A stretch of DNA of 64,000 nucleotides from Rhyzopertha dominica (lineage: Eukaryota > Arthropoda > Insecta > Coleoptera > Bostrichidae), in the NCBI GenBank assembly GCA_025024175.1, contig QCXZ01000137.1:70990680-71054679 (forward strand). Direction: 5' to 3'. A program made the translations under genes and the position numbers. The notes under the pieces are model-generated. The model was not told the DNA's origin. It saw nothing but the letters and a program-made list of their open reading frames with translations, and did no database searches. Shown here one piece after another: positions 10,371-22,600 of this stretch; within the stretch, counting starts at the first letter, position 1, and each line of letters opens with the position of its first letter.

Positions 10371-12059
10371 CCCAAAAATTACGATAGTTAGCGCGCGAAA
10401 CGTCTCAGTTTATAGTAAATTCGGCAATAGTTGATAGAAATGATTGATTCGATTGCTCAATCTCCTCAGAATATTAAGTAAGGATTTAGTTATGATTGGC
10501 AACCATGTGAAGTTTTTCCTGAAGTTTTCTTTACATGTTGTTGCATATTAAATGAAGAATGTCGATCTTAGTAATCAGAGTCGTTGCCATATCGCGTGGT
10601 ATCTTAACTTCAGCTTAGGGATATCCACGAGTTAGTTAGGTCTGATTATAATTGTTTAGCTTTGGTTAGCTTTGATTTATGTTTTGATAATCTGATAATT
10701 GGACAATTGTTTGTCAACGAGAATATGACCAGTGCCGCGCTTAGAGAACAGTAGATTGGGGTAGTTTTGACCAATCAGCTCTCGGTTCAGAAAATCCAGC
10801 AAGTAACGTATATTTTTCAAAAGTTGAGAATCTTCAGTCTACGTTCCATTCTCTTAGATACCAGAAGAAATGTAATTTCTAGTCCAGCTCGCAATGTATA
10901 GAGTAAGGTTGAGTAAAGTCAGTTAGTTAGCAAATCTTGAAAGTCAAATTAGAAGATCAGTCACTCGTCCCGGTATTTTAAAAATTCATTGTTAATTAGT
11001 TTAAACTCGCGTGTAGGTCAAAATTGTTAATTTTACGGATCAAGGTCATATTCTCGTTCAATGAGTATCATATTGTAACGAATATTTGGGAGGTACATCA
11101 ATTTTGCTGATTATGGTTTATTATTATCATGTTCATTATTCTCATTAATTAATTGTTAAATATATTGGTTGTTTGAAACGTAGCTCTTTCATTCGTGCGA
11201 CGAAAACGATTACAGTGCTCATGTGTAAGTTTAGTAACAGCGTCCGAAAAAAGGTAAGACACACATTTTTTTGTTTTGTTATAGATCAGTTACAATTGAA
11301 TTAGATTCCACGCAATTACTAGAATCCGCGAATTCGTTTAATTAGTAAGCATCCCCAGTATTTATTATCGGCCAACCATTGTGTTTTGTGAAGGGGATTT
11401 TAGTATTGGCATTTAGAGCTTGCAGTGTGAAATTAATAGATCCGCTCGCTATCAATTTTAATCGGTAAGCAAGCATGATAATTTGGCCACATCAAATTTG
11501 ATGTTAGGCCACAAAGGTTTTGAATGACATATGACATATTAAATTAATATAATGATTTACTGGTATATATTCGTTAAATTAAAACAACTTAATATTGTTT
11601 TCTACAAAAAACGTTTGGAAGGACTAAAACAAATAATCAACGTGACGTTTCATTTACTCCAATAATCTTTAACAAAAAATGCAACATCTAAATATTGTCT
11701 GGCGCACAGCATCTTCAAGCAAATTTTAGAGGTTGTTTCTCTTTCATTTTTTAATTATCCTCTAAATATCACTATAATTAACTATAGCTTCTTATACGGT
11801 CTATTTAATTTTATGAAAACAACACGCACACAACAGCCACATCTGCAAATGGTATTCCAGCCAACTGAATTTGTCTTAACGCACTATAAAAATAGTTTGG
11901 CAGATTCGAAAACCTGTAATTTGGTGCTGGAGTACACCGACAGCAAAGCGTAGACTCGGTGTAAATTAGATATTATAGAGTATTACGTGACTATACCACA
12001 AAGGCTTTATTAGCCACCAAACAACAAATATTATAACCACAGATCTTACCTTCACCATA
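10371..12059. other. Gene-free stretch
   Basis: AT-rich sequence without a recognisable coding frame, RNA gene or element terminus. I see nothing I can support in it. Confidence 0.5.
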
Positions 12060-12600
12060 AATCTAATAAACCACGGCGATATTCAAGAGGGTTTCGCTGG
12101 CCTCAGCTTACTCAGTGGAGACGGGCTGGGTTCACAGATGAAAAAAAGAAATAATGGGCGCCACGCAATTTAAAAAAAAAGCCAACAGCGAAACAAAGAG
12201 CCAAATAAAATAAATATTTTTAATGCCCGTGTTTATTTACAAAAAAAAATTAACATGCAATAAAAATATAAAGTTAATGAAACAAAGTTAATGATTATAA
12301 TTCAAATTAGTGTAATAACTACCCTAAGATCCTGCAACGGTCTAGCAAGCGAGCGTCGTGGCGCGAGGGAAGAACGGTCAAACCGTATCACTGTATTTCG
12401 TGAGTAGTGAACGTATTACTTAATTATCGACACCCAGGAGTGGAGTATTGGCCAATACCTTCCCGAATACACAATAAATTCACATTATCCCCGTAGCTAT
12501 AGGCAAAACGCCGCTGCGACTCGCAAACCGCTATTTTACAAAAATAACAAGCTATTCTAGTTTGAACAGTCAACGAAATTCCTATCTTTATCAAGGTAAG
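12060..12600 (+). repeat. Possible degenerate repeat copy B (related to 1645-2350)
   Basis: It has the same ordered landmarks as the region near 1645-2350: an A-rich run, then GGGCGCCACG at about 12158-12167, 'aatgccc' at about 12219, and a GTGGCGCGAGG block at about 12358-12368. It ends near a strong donor AAG/GTAAGT at 12595-12602. The match is discontinuous, so common origin is inferred. No coding motif is visible. Confidence 0.3.
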
Positions 12601-12895
12601 TTATTTTTAGAATAATCTAACAGAAAGGAAACAAAAACTACTATAAACCGACGCTATACAGGTGAGTATCGATTCAATTTTTGAGAAAATAACAAATTGC
12701 ATAATGTAGAGATCAAATTGTAAATTCTAATATCAAATTGTAAATTGTAATGTTGAAACGTTAACTCTTCTTTATTTCAGGGAAACGACGAACGACGATC
12801 CACGGAAAACCGCTTCTACGTGCTTTCGGAACGGCAAGAATGTCCAAGTTATAGATAACGTAAAAAAATAAGTGTCTGACCGTAAGGTAAGCTGG
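12595..12895 (+). promoter_or_regulatory. Cluster of strong splice-site matches
   Basis: Within 300 bp there are donors AAG/GTAAGT (about 12595), CAG/GTGAGT (about 12660) and AAG/GTAAGC (about 12888), and an acceptor with a pyrimidine-rich lead, TTTATTTCAG, ending at 12780. They would define short exons of about 50 and 110 nt, neither with a convincing coding frame. A spliced non-coding RNA or untranslated exons is possible, but chance cannot be excluded. Confidence 0.3.
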
Positions 12896-12899
12896 TCCT

Positions 12900-14060
12900 C
12901 TGGGAGTCCTACTGGTCCAAATGGGCCTTCAGCTGCTATCCTAGCTGTCAATTAGCTTCCCGGAGTATTTTTCCTACCAAATAGCTCTTATGCACGTGGA
13001 TTTAGCGAAATAACAACCGGAGGATGAAGAAGTAAGAAGCAAGAAAGTAAGAAAGTAAGAAAGGCTGCAATAATGAAAACGCATGGTGAAACCACTGTAC
13101 TATTGAATAAAAAGAACTTACGTCTGCTCTTCGACCCTCTTCTGCGTACTAGCGATTCGCTTTTCAAATCCCCAATTAGGCAATCAATTATGATAATAAC
13201 AGCGCCTTTCAGATCCAATACAAATATCTAATTGCGTTTCACAGACTCGATAAATCAAAACCAATTTTAAAGGCAGCTGTTTAGCGAAATTTACTAGGTG
13301 AATCTTGCAGGTTCAAAGTGATAGTGATAGTATTTTTGTGGGCAAAACCATTTTTGGCAAAAACGCGCAGACCGAGTTTCGATAAGATATACTGATGGCA
13401 GCACCTACCGGATTCATTTAGGTTTTAAGCTAAACTATGTTAAATGTAAAGAACGCCGTAATAAGAGATGTCTGTTAAGACAAGTTCAAAGTTTATGTTT
13501 ATTTTTGAATGTCAAGAAATCACGTTATTAACATTTTGAGTATAAGTGAATCCTACAAAGAATCGATAAATTGAGGATTACTCCGGAATGCTTTTCCTCA
13601 TTGTTTTCACACTTGTAAAGTTAGTACTAATTTATTTTCTTTTACGTATGTATTAGTAGTGGTTTATTTTCTCTTTACTCGACTTTATCGTGTCGATTGT
13701 TGTAGGTCACATAGACACGTGCGTATCATTCCGTTTCTGTGATTAATCATATTTATATAGTGACGGCATAACAATGGCTCATAGATTGAATATACATGGA
13801 CATGCCAGCATAGTAAATTCAGTCAGTTCGATTATATCCCACCTACGTTTACGTGTTTGTTTGTTATTCTGATAAGTAATACATGGAAAGCTGAAATCCA
13901 TATTCCACACGTACCGAATACAGCGCAGATCCCTGGAGAAGAGAATTCTACCTGTGCTCATTGGTGTATGGATTTAATATATATTCACTACGGAATTTCT
14001 TCATAAATATACACCTCACAGAGTAATACAGGCCAAAACACATCTTTTTGCGTTTCTGTT
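12900..14060. other. Gene-free stretch
   Basis: No recognisable gene. A short imperfect GTAAGAAA array lies at about 13030-13064. The open frames at 12988-13218 and 13779-13961 (minus) have no domain and are read as chance. Confidence 0.5.
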
Positions 14061-15722
14061 TTTCAGGTTAGTGTAGGGTTGCCAACCGTCCTTTATTCCA
14101 CAGGACAGTCCTATTTTTATCGTACTGTTCTCTTATTTCTCACGTATATAAAAAGTCCTCTTTTTTGCACACCAAACTCGAAATCCCAGAAAGCAATTTT
14201 TAGGAGAAATATACCTATACAAAATGAAAAGAAATACACGCTGTCACTAATAATAACCTATCCTTTGGCCATCAGAATGTTTTAAAAATATGTTAAAATA
14301 CAATACAAATTAATTTAAAAAAGGTTTCGGAAAATTGGCTTTATTTGTTTAAATCAAACCCGTATCCCAGTATGCTGAAACTCATTTCTTTTTGGTTCAG
14401 ACTTTTATAAAATGCCCACAAACTATAAAAAATATTAGAAGCAGCAAAGCGTCAATGGAAGTATTTGTGGAAGCTAAAACATTTTTACAGTTTTTAAAAT
14501 AAAAATTTTTTTTCTTTGGTTAGAGTGTGTTTACTAATACACTGAATTATATGTAAAATTGGAAATTAGTGTCAGCTAAGACCAAAATTTCTAGTATTCT
14601 CAACAATACGAATCCTTGCTGATTCATAATATAAGTAGACTCTTAGTAGAAGTGCATAACTGTTCATTACAACGTACGATTGACGTATTTTATTTGATTT
14701 TGCTAAAAAATGTTTTAAAATATATTTTAATTTATAGATCCTTTGTTACAAAATAAATTATATAAGTGTTGTGCGATCAGTATACGGGGTGTTTTTTGTA
14801 ATGGCACATTACACGTATCGTGAAGTTATTCTAATCATTACGGAAAGTATTCTTTATGTTGCCCATTGTTTTCTAGACATTGCAGAATTCCTGAATGAAC
14901 TTCTGTTGTTAGATTACAAGATCTTGGAGACTATCGCCAAGGAACATAGCGTCCAATCCAACGATCTTCAGATAGTTCCGTCACCATACCCCTCAATGTG
15001 TAAGGTGCCGGTGCAGAGTCCAGCTGCTACCAGTAGTAATTGAGGAAATTTAACAGGACATTGTTACAGAATTCGGACACAGTTTCCTTCAGCAAATTTA
15101 AATATCTGTCACTGATTAAATTGTCTACATAAATTTCGAAAACAATTCAATTATTCATGATAATGCAAAATGACGCGGATTAGTCTGTGCCCAAAAGTGC
15201 ATATTGAGTTGATTAACAATGTTTTCTCTACTAAATTTTGTTTTGTTGGTTCAAATTATTTTTTGAAGACGATCTTCCTGTATTTGAATTAATAAATTTC
15301 TTTCATAATATTTATTTCTTATGATGTTACCTTCGGTAATGAATGCTTGAACTGAGCTTATAGATATGCATTTTGTTTAGTCTTTTTTTTAATAGTGAAC
15401 ACAGATGGTACTGTGAGACCCAAATCTCTTGTAGCCGTTCTGATTGTCTTAAGAGAATGTAAGTCAAAATAGTCCAGGATATTAACTTTATTAATTTTTT
15501 ACCAGTAACAGGTTTATTTCTTATTATTTTTTCTTTCTCGTTCCAAACTGTAAGAAATTTTATTTCAATCCACCTATTTAAGTGTGGAAAGGAACGATAC
15601 TTTTTGTTAAATAAATGGTAACTTCTATTCACAATTTTGTGGCACTCTCCATAATGTAAAATAAATGCATTAAATGTACTAAGTTTGCATAACCTTGATT
15701 TTCCATATTTTATCCAGTAGTA
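14061..15722. other. Gene-free stretch with two unexplained open frames
   Basis: Mostly AT-rich. Open frames at 14771-15043 (plus, 90 codons) and 15327-15725 (minus, 132 codons) have no motif I recognise. The longer one is rich in Lys, Ile and Leu, as expected from AT-rich chance translation, and runs into the target site of the next element. 'GGGTTGCCAACCGTCC' at about 14076-14091 resembles one end of an hAT-like element, but no partner end was found. Confidence 0.45.
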
Positions 15723-15730
15723 CACACTAT
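15723..15730. repeat. 8-bp target site duplication, left copy
   Basis: CACACTAT lies directly before the left end of the hAT element, and the same 8 bases follow its right end at 17003-17010. An 8-bp duplication is the hallmark of hAT insertion. Confidence 0.93.
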
Positions 15731-17002
15731 CAGTGATGGGCGTTTACGCGTAAATTATAATTTTCTAAGTTACATGCGTAGAAAATGTAGATAAAGCACT
15801 TTGGCGTAGATTTTAAGTAGAAAATATAAAACGAGTATATTATGGCTAAAATGTATTAAGTACATACCAAAACAAAATTAAATTAGTTTGATTCTAATTT
15901 CCCTGTTTTGTTGGCTTCTCCATGTATCAAATTTCTTATAATTTTATAGTTTTTATATCTAATACGTTAAATGGACATAACCGTCGCTTTTTATTATATT
16001 GAAGTCTTCGCAAATAAGTAGAAATCGACTTCTTATGTTAAAATAGTGTTTACTCTTCTTTCTTTGCCAAGCTTTCGATTTTTATTTCAAATCTTCATTA
16101 GGGCTTCTATAAACATTTACAATGATACATAAGTATAACAACATGTAGTTTAACTTTACTGAAAATGCGGTTTATAATAAGGGGCCAACTAAAACATGCA
16201 AAATACGATCCATTTATGTATAATGTTATTTGGAATTTGAAGTTTTGATTTTAGACAGATTAATGACAAAATTTGAAAGTTGCAACATAGCTACCACATT
16301 TTTTATAAATAACTGCACGGTTTACTAAACATTTTTATTTTCTTAACTTATGATTTTAATATGTCTGAGACAATAAATAGGTGTAAATGTAAATATTGTA
16401 TTACAAACTTGCATATCATGTTTTAGTAAATAGTCAGTGTATACAAACGGTTTTTTTTTACTTCTTTGAAACACAGAAGATAAAGCATATGTTTACGACA
16501 TCTTTCCTTCCACAACTATAAAGTTGTTTTCCTAACACACTATCAAATTCGGTACCGCAGTTACAAGTTGATTTTTTTCCAAAGAATTTTTTTACTACAA
16601 CACAACTAGTTAGTCACAGTTAGTTGCTTCTTTCGATAAATGTATCTAGTTCAGCAACAAGAACTGCTTGTGTACCCTGTTGATCTGCTTTCAAAGAATT
16701 TGCGATAAAACAACATGAGTAGCTTATGAAATTTTTGTTTACAGAGAAGAAAGTGCTTTTCACAGCACGCTTGTCGGGTCTTCTAACCCTAAGCTATGAC
16801 CAAATATGTTATTGCTGTTTAGACATTTACCACGTTTAGAGCAGTAGTGGTAATAGACACCATTAAATAACTAAATATTTCTAAATTTCTGATTATCTAC
16901 ACAATGCTATTTTCTACAGTAGAATTTCAAAGTAGAATATTACATAGTTTACGCGTAGACAATAGCGTAATCTACATGACGTATTCTACGCGCCCATCAC
17001 TG
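15731..17002. mobile_element. Non-autonomous hAT transposon, 1272 bp
   Basis: Both ends carry the inverted terminal repeat CAGTGATGGGCG (15731-15742 and, inverted, 16991-17002), and CACACTAT is duplicated exactly on both sides. Subterminal repeats built on TACGCGTAAA and GTAGA occur near each end (for example 15745-15754 and, inverted, about 16950-16960) and probably serve as transposase binding sites. No transposase frame exists inside, so it must have been moved by a related element's enzyme. The perfect target duplication implies it is not very old. The inside includes a scrap resembling the end of a Penelope-like element at about 16045-16105. Confidence 0.93.
16045..16105 (-). repeat. Penelope-type terminal motif inside the hAT element
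   Basis: On the minus strand this reads TGAAGATTTGAAAT... CGAAAGCTTGGCA. The same CGAAAGCTTGGCA block follows a similar lead at about 26482-26494 and, with one change, near 46643-46655, both on the strand of Penelope-like coding remnants. This is therefore probably a scrap of a Penelope-like terminal repeat nested in or captured by the hAT element. Confidence 0.5.
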
Positions 17003-17010
17003 CACACTAT
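17003..17010. repeat. 8-bp target site duplication, right copy
   Basis: CACACTAT directly follows the right terminus of the hAT element and matches the left copy at 15723-15730 at all 8 bases. Confidence 0.93.
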
Positions 17011-18604
17011 ACACTCACTATATACTTAATTTACATTAGTAAAAATTTTGAAATAAATTTTGTCAATTCTATGCCAAACTGTGTGGATTAAGTTCTCCCC
17101 TATTAGATACAGAAATAGTCGACGTACTTATTAGTATTGGCAAATTTGACAGACGCAAGCAACTGCAAAACAGTAAAAAAAAAAATAAAGTGTTAGGTTC
17201 TTTTAGTATTTTTTTCTTAGCTGCTGGAAGAAAAAAGAAAGAAACATGCTTACTCGATTTTGACCAAGAATACGGTAATTTTCGTATCTCTCATATTTCT
17301 CAAAAAACTACAACATACACCAATAGCGTTATATCAATAGAAAGTAGACAATTGATCCATTTNATACAAGTGGATATGAACTTATTATATTATAATTATA
17401 AAATAAAGTGAATAAACTTGGAGCTCTTTTAGTATATAAGAAAAGTAATAAATAAAATAAAAATAAAATAAAAGCAATAATAATAATAATATAATTTGTT
17501 CTATTAAAAGTGATAAATTTGATACCCACCTTCGGTGGAACCTGGGATCTCGCCATTTGAAAATATTTTCTTTGGGGGAGGATTAAATACAAATTTTTAG
17601 ACGAGTATCATTGTTAGAACTCAGGAAACTTCTAATTTGCGGTGAAAAATCACCCTTTGTATACGGTGGATATAGCCTTCAGTAGGTCGATTTGAAATTC
17701 GGAACTTTGTGAAGTCTCCTGTTCTAAGTTACATAATTCCTAAAGGCCAGACCATATAAAGGACGAGAATAAATAAGGGTTTTTTGATGGCGAGAACTAT
17801 AAGTAAATCTGTAATCTCTAAAGCCCAAAGAACAAACAAGTTTCAATAATCAAAAACAGTGACTGTTTAAGTAGGTGTTTAAAATCAGATTGGCGTGAGT
17901 AGGCGTGAGCCCGAAATAACCATTGTCAATTTTATTTGTAGCCATAAATGAAATTAAAAATTTATTTTCAGTGTGCTGTACTATATAAATAATGAACACA
18001 CTTTTGCTGGTCGCTAATTACAATCAGCACAAAATTTATTTGACAATATAACTAACAGTCGTATCGATAACAACTTAATTAAACCATGAAATTACAAAAC
18101 ACTAGCCGGTGATATTGATTTACACGTTTATTCGAAAGCTTGCCTAGAATTCGTTTAACGGTGGACTAATTACGCCACCTATATCGTTTACCAGAATTTA
18201 GGCGTGGTTAAACGCTTAGAATTATGGTGTCATGGCGGTCTGAGTTAGCGGGTGGCAATAATTAGAACAATATTATCCTATGAATGCAAATTTCTGCGTT
18301 AATTATGATTGTCCTTGAGCCACAACAATCGCTCGTCTAACTGGGACATTCAACCGTTTAAATTATTCCTGATGGGAGGGAGGAGAGCAATGTTTGTATA
18401 GCCCCAAATTCGCACGTTTTGATTATCGTAATGGTCTCGTTACTAAGTGATGAAGTTGCGAGGTTGCGAAGATATGTTTACCTGGAACGCCGCGGGAGTC
18501 AATTATACTGTTTGATTCTTGAAAGAACTCAAAATTTTGCAATTTGCATAGTATCTACCTAAAAAAAGTAGATTGCGTACATTTCAGGGACTTCTTGGTA
18601 GCTA
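17011..18604. other. Gene-free stretch
   Basis: No recognisable gene. An AT-rich simple-sequence patch of AATAAA- and AAT-type repeats lies at about 17448-17495. CCACCTTCGGTGG (17527-17539) is a small perfect hairpin. About 18120-18400 is less AT-rich than its surroundings and has no coding motif. Confidence 0.5.
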
Positions 18605-18712
18605 TTGGGTGTCCGGTTAATAGACGTACATTTAAAAACGGAATATTTTATTTACATAAACAATAAGAGAAGAAACAGCTTTTATAATTTTAAAGATGTG
18701 GTAAGTATTACG

Positions 18713-19472
18713 TTAATTTTTACTACTTCTCGAATCCTCTTCCAAACACTGCCCATTACTTCTTTTCCTGACCTGACCTTTTTGTGCTGGACTTTGAGAA
18801 TATTTCATTTTACAATATGCCCAAAATCTTTTATTCCCGTGTAGTTGAGGAACATTTCGTGCGTTTTCATTTTTAAGAACAAAATCGATATTTTCATTCG
18901 ACATATATGTCACAATACTTCCACAGTGAACCGTTGCCAAGTCAGGCCAAAATAACACATTGTGTCTACTTATGTCCTGAATGAAAGGAACTAGCCTGCG
19001 TTTAATGCACTCATCTAGGTATACTTGTGACGTGACACTACGATCCGTTATAAAAGAGTCCGAAAATTCACAATTTTCACTGAAAGCGACCCAGGCGAGA
19101 TATTTTTTTAGTAAATTGAGCATATGTTTGACTTTATCATCATATATTACTTTACTAGGATCAGATGCATGATAAAATTCTCGTTTAGCATCAGGATCAG
19201 TTGGCACGTATGTCTCATCATCAAGAACAAGAACTTTGCAAAGACCAGATTTGTAAATTTTTCGGCACGCTGTTTTGCTCGTGCTTTTTGTTTTTTTTTG
19301 CGTAATTAGGAGCCTTTGGTTTGACACGTGCTTTAATGCCCAGTTTTTTTACTTTTATATCGGATCGTTTAGCTGCTACACCCACCGACATTGAAGGGTT
19401 GCTTTCGAAGGTTCTTGAAACGGCACGTAATATTTTTGGGGTAGCTGGCTTACCAGGAATTGCTTTATACAC
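18713..19472 (-). pseudogene. Tc1/mariner-superfamily transposase, broken
   Basis: Two overlapping open frames give most of one transposase. 19472-19221 holds the N-terminal DNA-binding part. 19327-18713 holds the catalytic part, with a frame shift where they overlap. In the second frame (204 codons) VLDDETYV at residues 34-41 supplies the first aspartate, FWPDLATVH at 126-134 the second, and the final block GNKRFWA at 164-170 should carry the catalytic glutamate. There the residue is Lys166, so the third acidic residue is lost. The spacing between Asp129 and this position is 36 residues, a DD36E-like arrangement. The N-terminal sequence may continue in broken frames to about 19650. Clear terminal inverted repeats were not found. 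Confidence 0.82.
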
Positions 19473-19689
19473 TGTTGTCCCCTAAAGTTTGTACCTTCTT
19501 AATGTGGTGTTTATGGTAGATCGAGCTTTTCCTTGCCTTACAAAATGCTGGACAGTAAGACTCATTTTCTGACCTGCGTGATTGAAATAGTAGTGCAGAA
19601 TTCTTTTAGCGAATTGTTCATTTTCATTTCTCGTCACCTTGCACACCTGCATTTAAAATCGAATTCACTGTTGCACATAAATATTAACA

Positions 19690-22600
19690 TTAATTGACGC
19701 ACAAGTTGGCATACGATTTGCTGTTTTTCTTACGTCAAATTGCACGGCCGACTTGATAATATTTGTACTTCTATTATCCTTATGTATGCCTGAGGCGAAC
19801 ATTCAACAAACTCCAACTCGTATTGTCATAATTCTAATGGATCTTGTCAAAATTGATACTTAAGGCAACTTCTGCACGACAGGTACAAATTAACTAAATT
19901 TTTTATTTTTATTAAATTTATCATTGTAGAAGAGAGAAACTGCGCAAAATAGAAAAAATTTTGTAAAAAAAACCGTTTCATAAGACTTTGTCGCACTCAT
20001 CGATTACATTAGACGTTGGATGTGTGTGACAAAACAGTGCCTTATGAAACTAATTTTTTACTATATTATACTAGGTTATGTTAAATACCGAGTTTTCCAC
20101 TGAGAACAAGCCACACAGAATTTATAAAAATAGTAAAAGAAAGGGAGGGACACCTGAACTTGTGACAATGTGTTCGCGTGACTTTAAGCCCTAAAGAGGG
20201 ACGACACGTTATTTGTGTTTTTGATAGAAGTAGAGTTTAAACAGGAATTAATTTTAACGTCCATTATGATCTTTTTACCCTAACTTATAAATACTCATAT
20301 TTGTGACTCCTACAGGGAAAAAACTGTATGAGTAGTAAAATGCCCTGCACAGCTGGACAGAGCAATACCGTAGTACATTGAAGCTAAAGCAAACGATGAA
20401 GTAACAAAATGATGGAAACAATCAAGAAAAGTAATGACAATAGTAGTTGTTTTGCCTTAGTAGCAGCAAGTATATCATCAGTGACACTGCACGAAACAGG
20501 CGAGAATGTTTATTGAGGTCAGCATGGGTTACATGTTTCAAACACGCCAGACAGCGCTGAAAACGCTAATAACCAAATGTTTGCCGAAACGATCAGCTTT
20601 CAGTTTGATAGAAAAATAGTGACGTCCATTGAAGAAGTATCTAAATAAGTGCAAGATAAAAAAACAACATTTAATCGAGATCTAGGTACTTAACGCATAT
20701 CATAAAAGTTTTGCCATAAATTCGTTTATATAATTTAAAAAAATAAAATAATTCAAGAGTTTTTTTCAGAATAGGTGTAATTAGCTTTATAAACAATAAA
20801 ATATTTATCTTAAGTTGAATGTAGAGGTCTATGGCTTTAGCAATACAAGCTTTTGACAGTTTCAGTATCAATCTTCCGAATGCAGGCTTAGTTGTTACTT
20901 TTTGAGAAAAATTTGCCTAAAAATCTTCAATTGACTTAGCCCGTGGTAAATTTTGGGGGTTGTCGTTTTTCAAACACAAAAAATATTTTGCAAGCATCAA
21001 GCCAATGCTGCATAATGACAAAAAGTCAAGGCTAATCTAAACGTAATATCACCTTGAGCATGATTTCGATGAATAAAATATAGCTAACTTATTTGGCATG
21101 TATTTTTGAGATTTCTTTCGTTACGATATTTTACGCTTCTTTTCTTGGTTGAATCTGCAACGTCGTGAAACTTCTTTCAAAGACATAGCAATTTTATTCT
21201 CGACACTTTTTCTAGGTCCACTTTTCGAAAGATTTAAACATAGTAACATATTTTGATTTTCAAGTAGTTGGACTCTTTGAGCCTTAGGCCTTTGCCCAAT
21301 CAAGTTATCTATAATTTATTTGAAAATTCTAATTTATAAACCATTACCTATCTATTATCAATTTCGGTAACTAAAAAATGTCATTAAAATGACATAGAGC
21401 TTTGCAGAATTTGTAAAATACAAAGTAAAGAAGCCTCTGCTCCACGAAAAACTTGACTGGAATTTATAAAAAAGGTTATTAAATGAGTTTAGATCCTCCG
21501 TCATCGTCTTGAGCAAATCAACCTGTGATTATTTCAAAGAGGGTAGAAGTACCATTACTTTATAAAATAGATGAAAATGTAACTTACCAAAAGTAGGTAA
21601 AGTGGATTTTAAATCCATTGACCGTATAGGAACTTTATTTTCGGATGTATAAACCGCAGGATATCAGAAAACATTTGGAGATTTGAATACTGTAAACACT
21701 CCTTTTACTTAGAATTTAACACTAACAACGTCACAGAAATTTTATTCTACAGGAAGATAACTACTAAATGAAGACGTGAGGTGTACATACAAAGTGATTA
21801 TGTGAAAACGATACCGTATGCTTTTCAAATTACGAAGTTTTTGCTAACAAATTAATGTTTTAACAATAGAATTTATTAAAATAGCAAACAAAGGAAACAA
21901 ATCAAATGACTAAAATTTCATGAACATGTATGTAACTTATATAAATCAGAACGAGGGGTATACAGCTTGATCTAACAGCCATTTTCAATCATTCACTCTG
22001 TTTTTAGTACATCAAAATGGTCCTACAAGGTTGCTTTTTAATATGCTCTGCAAACTTTTTTAAAGCTAGCTTCGCAAAGCTGTATTGCTTTTAATACTAA
22101 GCCTGACTGAACTAGGCATCTTAATCCGGTAGAGGATAAACACAGACTAAATTCAAACCAATTTGCAGAAACGCCCCGATTGGTCCATTTGGGGCGTTGA
22201 CGAACCTGCACAATCCGTTGATTTGGCGGTAAACCTAATTACTTCCCCGTTATTTGCTCGTGCTTTCCAATAATAGCAATTGTAACCTAGCTAAATCGCT
22301 AGCTCATTTTTGAATTTCCGCATACGGGTTTGGGAAAACAAGTCAGGACAACAGCCCACATGAGAAGTTCAAAGTGCTGTCTTTTCATTTCTAATCAGAC
22401 ATGATATATTTATCTGAAGGATATTTCGAACGCTTTTTACCCTTCATTGGCGCGGATTTAACGGAATTTTTTATTAATTCGGAGCTACAATTTCTCGAAG
22501 CTATTTACAGTAGTACCACATACTAATGTTGTAAAATATCCCCCCAAAATGTAACGGTAATCGAAAGATGATCTTGTAGTGACTTAATGAGAGAAGGGGG

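Noticed and set aside
14771..15043. 90-codon plus-strand open frame as a small gene
   Set aside because: It has no domain, no splice or promoter support and no repeat partner.
15327..15725. 132-codon minus-strand open frame
   Set aside because: Composition is typical of chance translation of AT-rich DNA, it has no motif, and it overlaps the target site of the hAT element.
17510..17560. tRNA-like or SINE promoter near the CCACCTTCGGTGG hairpin
   Set aside because: Neither A box nor B box spacing fits, and no cloverleaf can be drawn.
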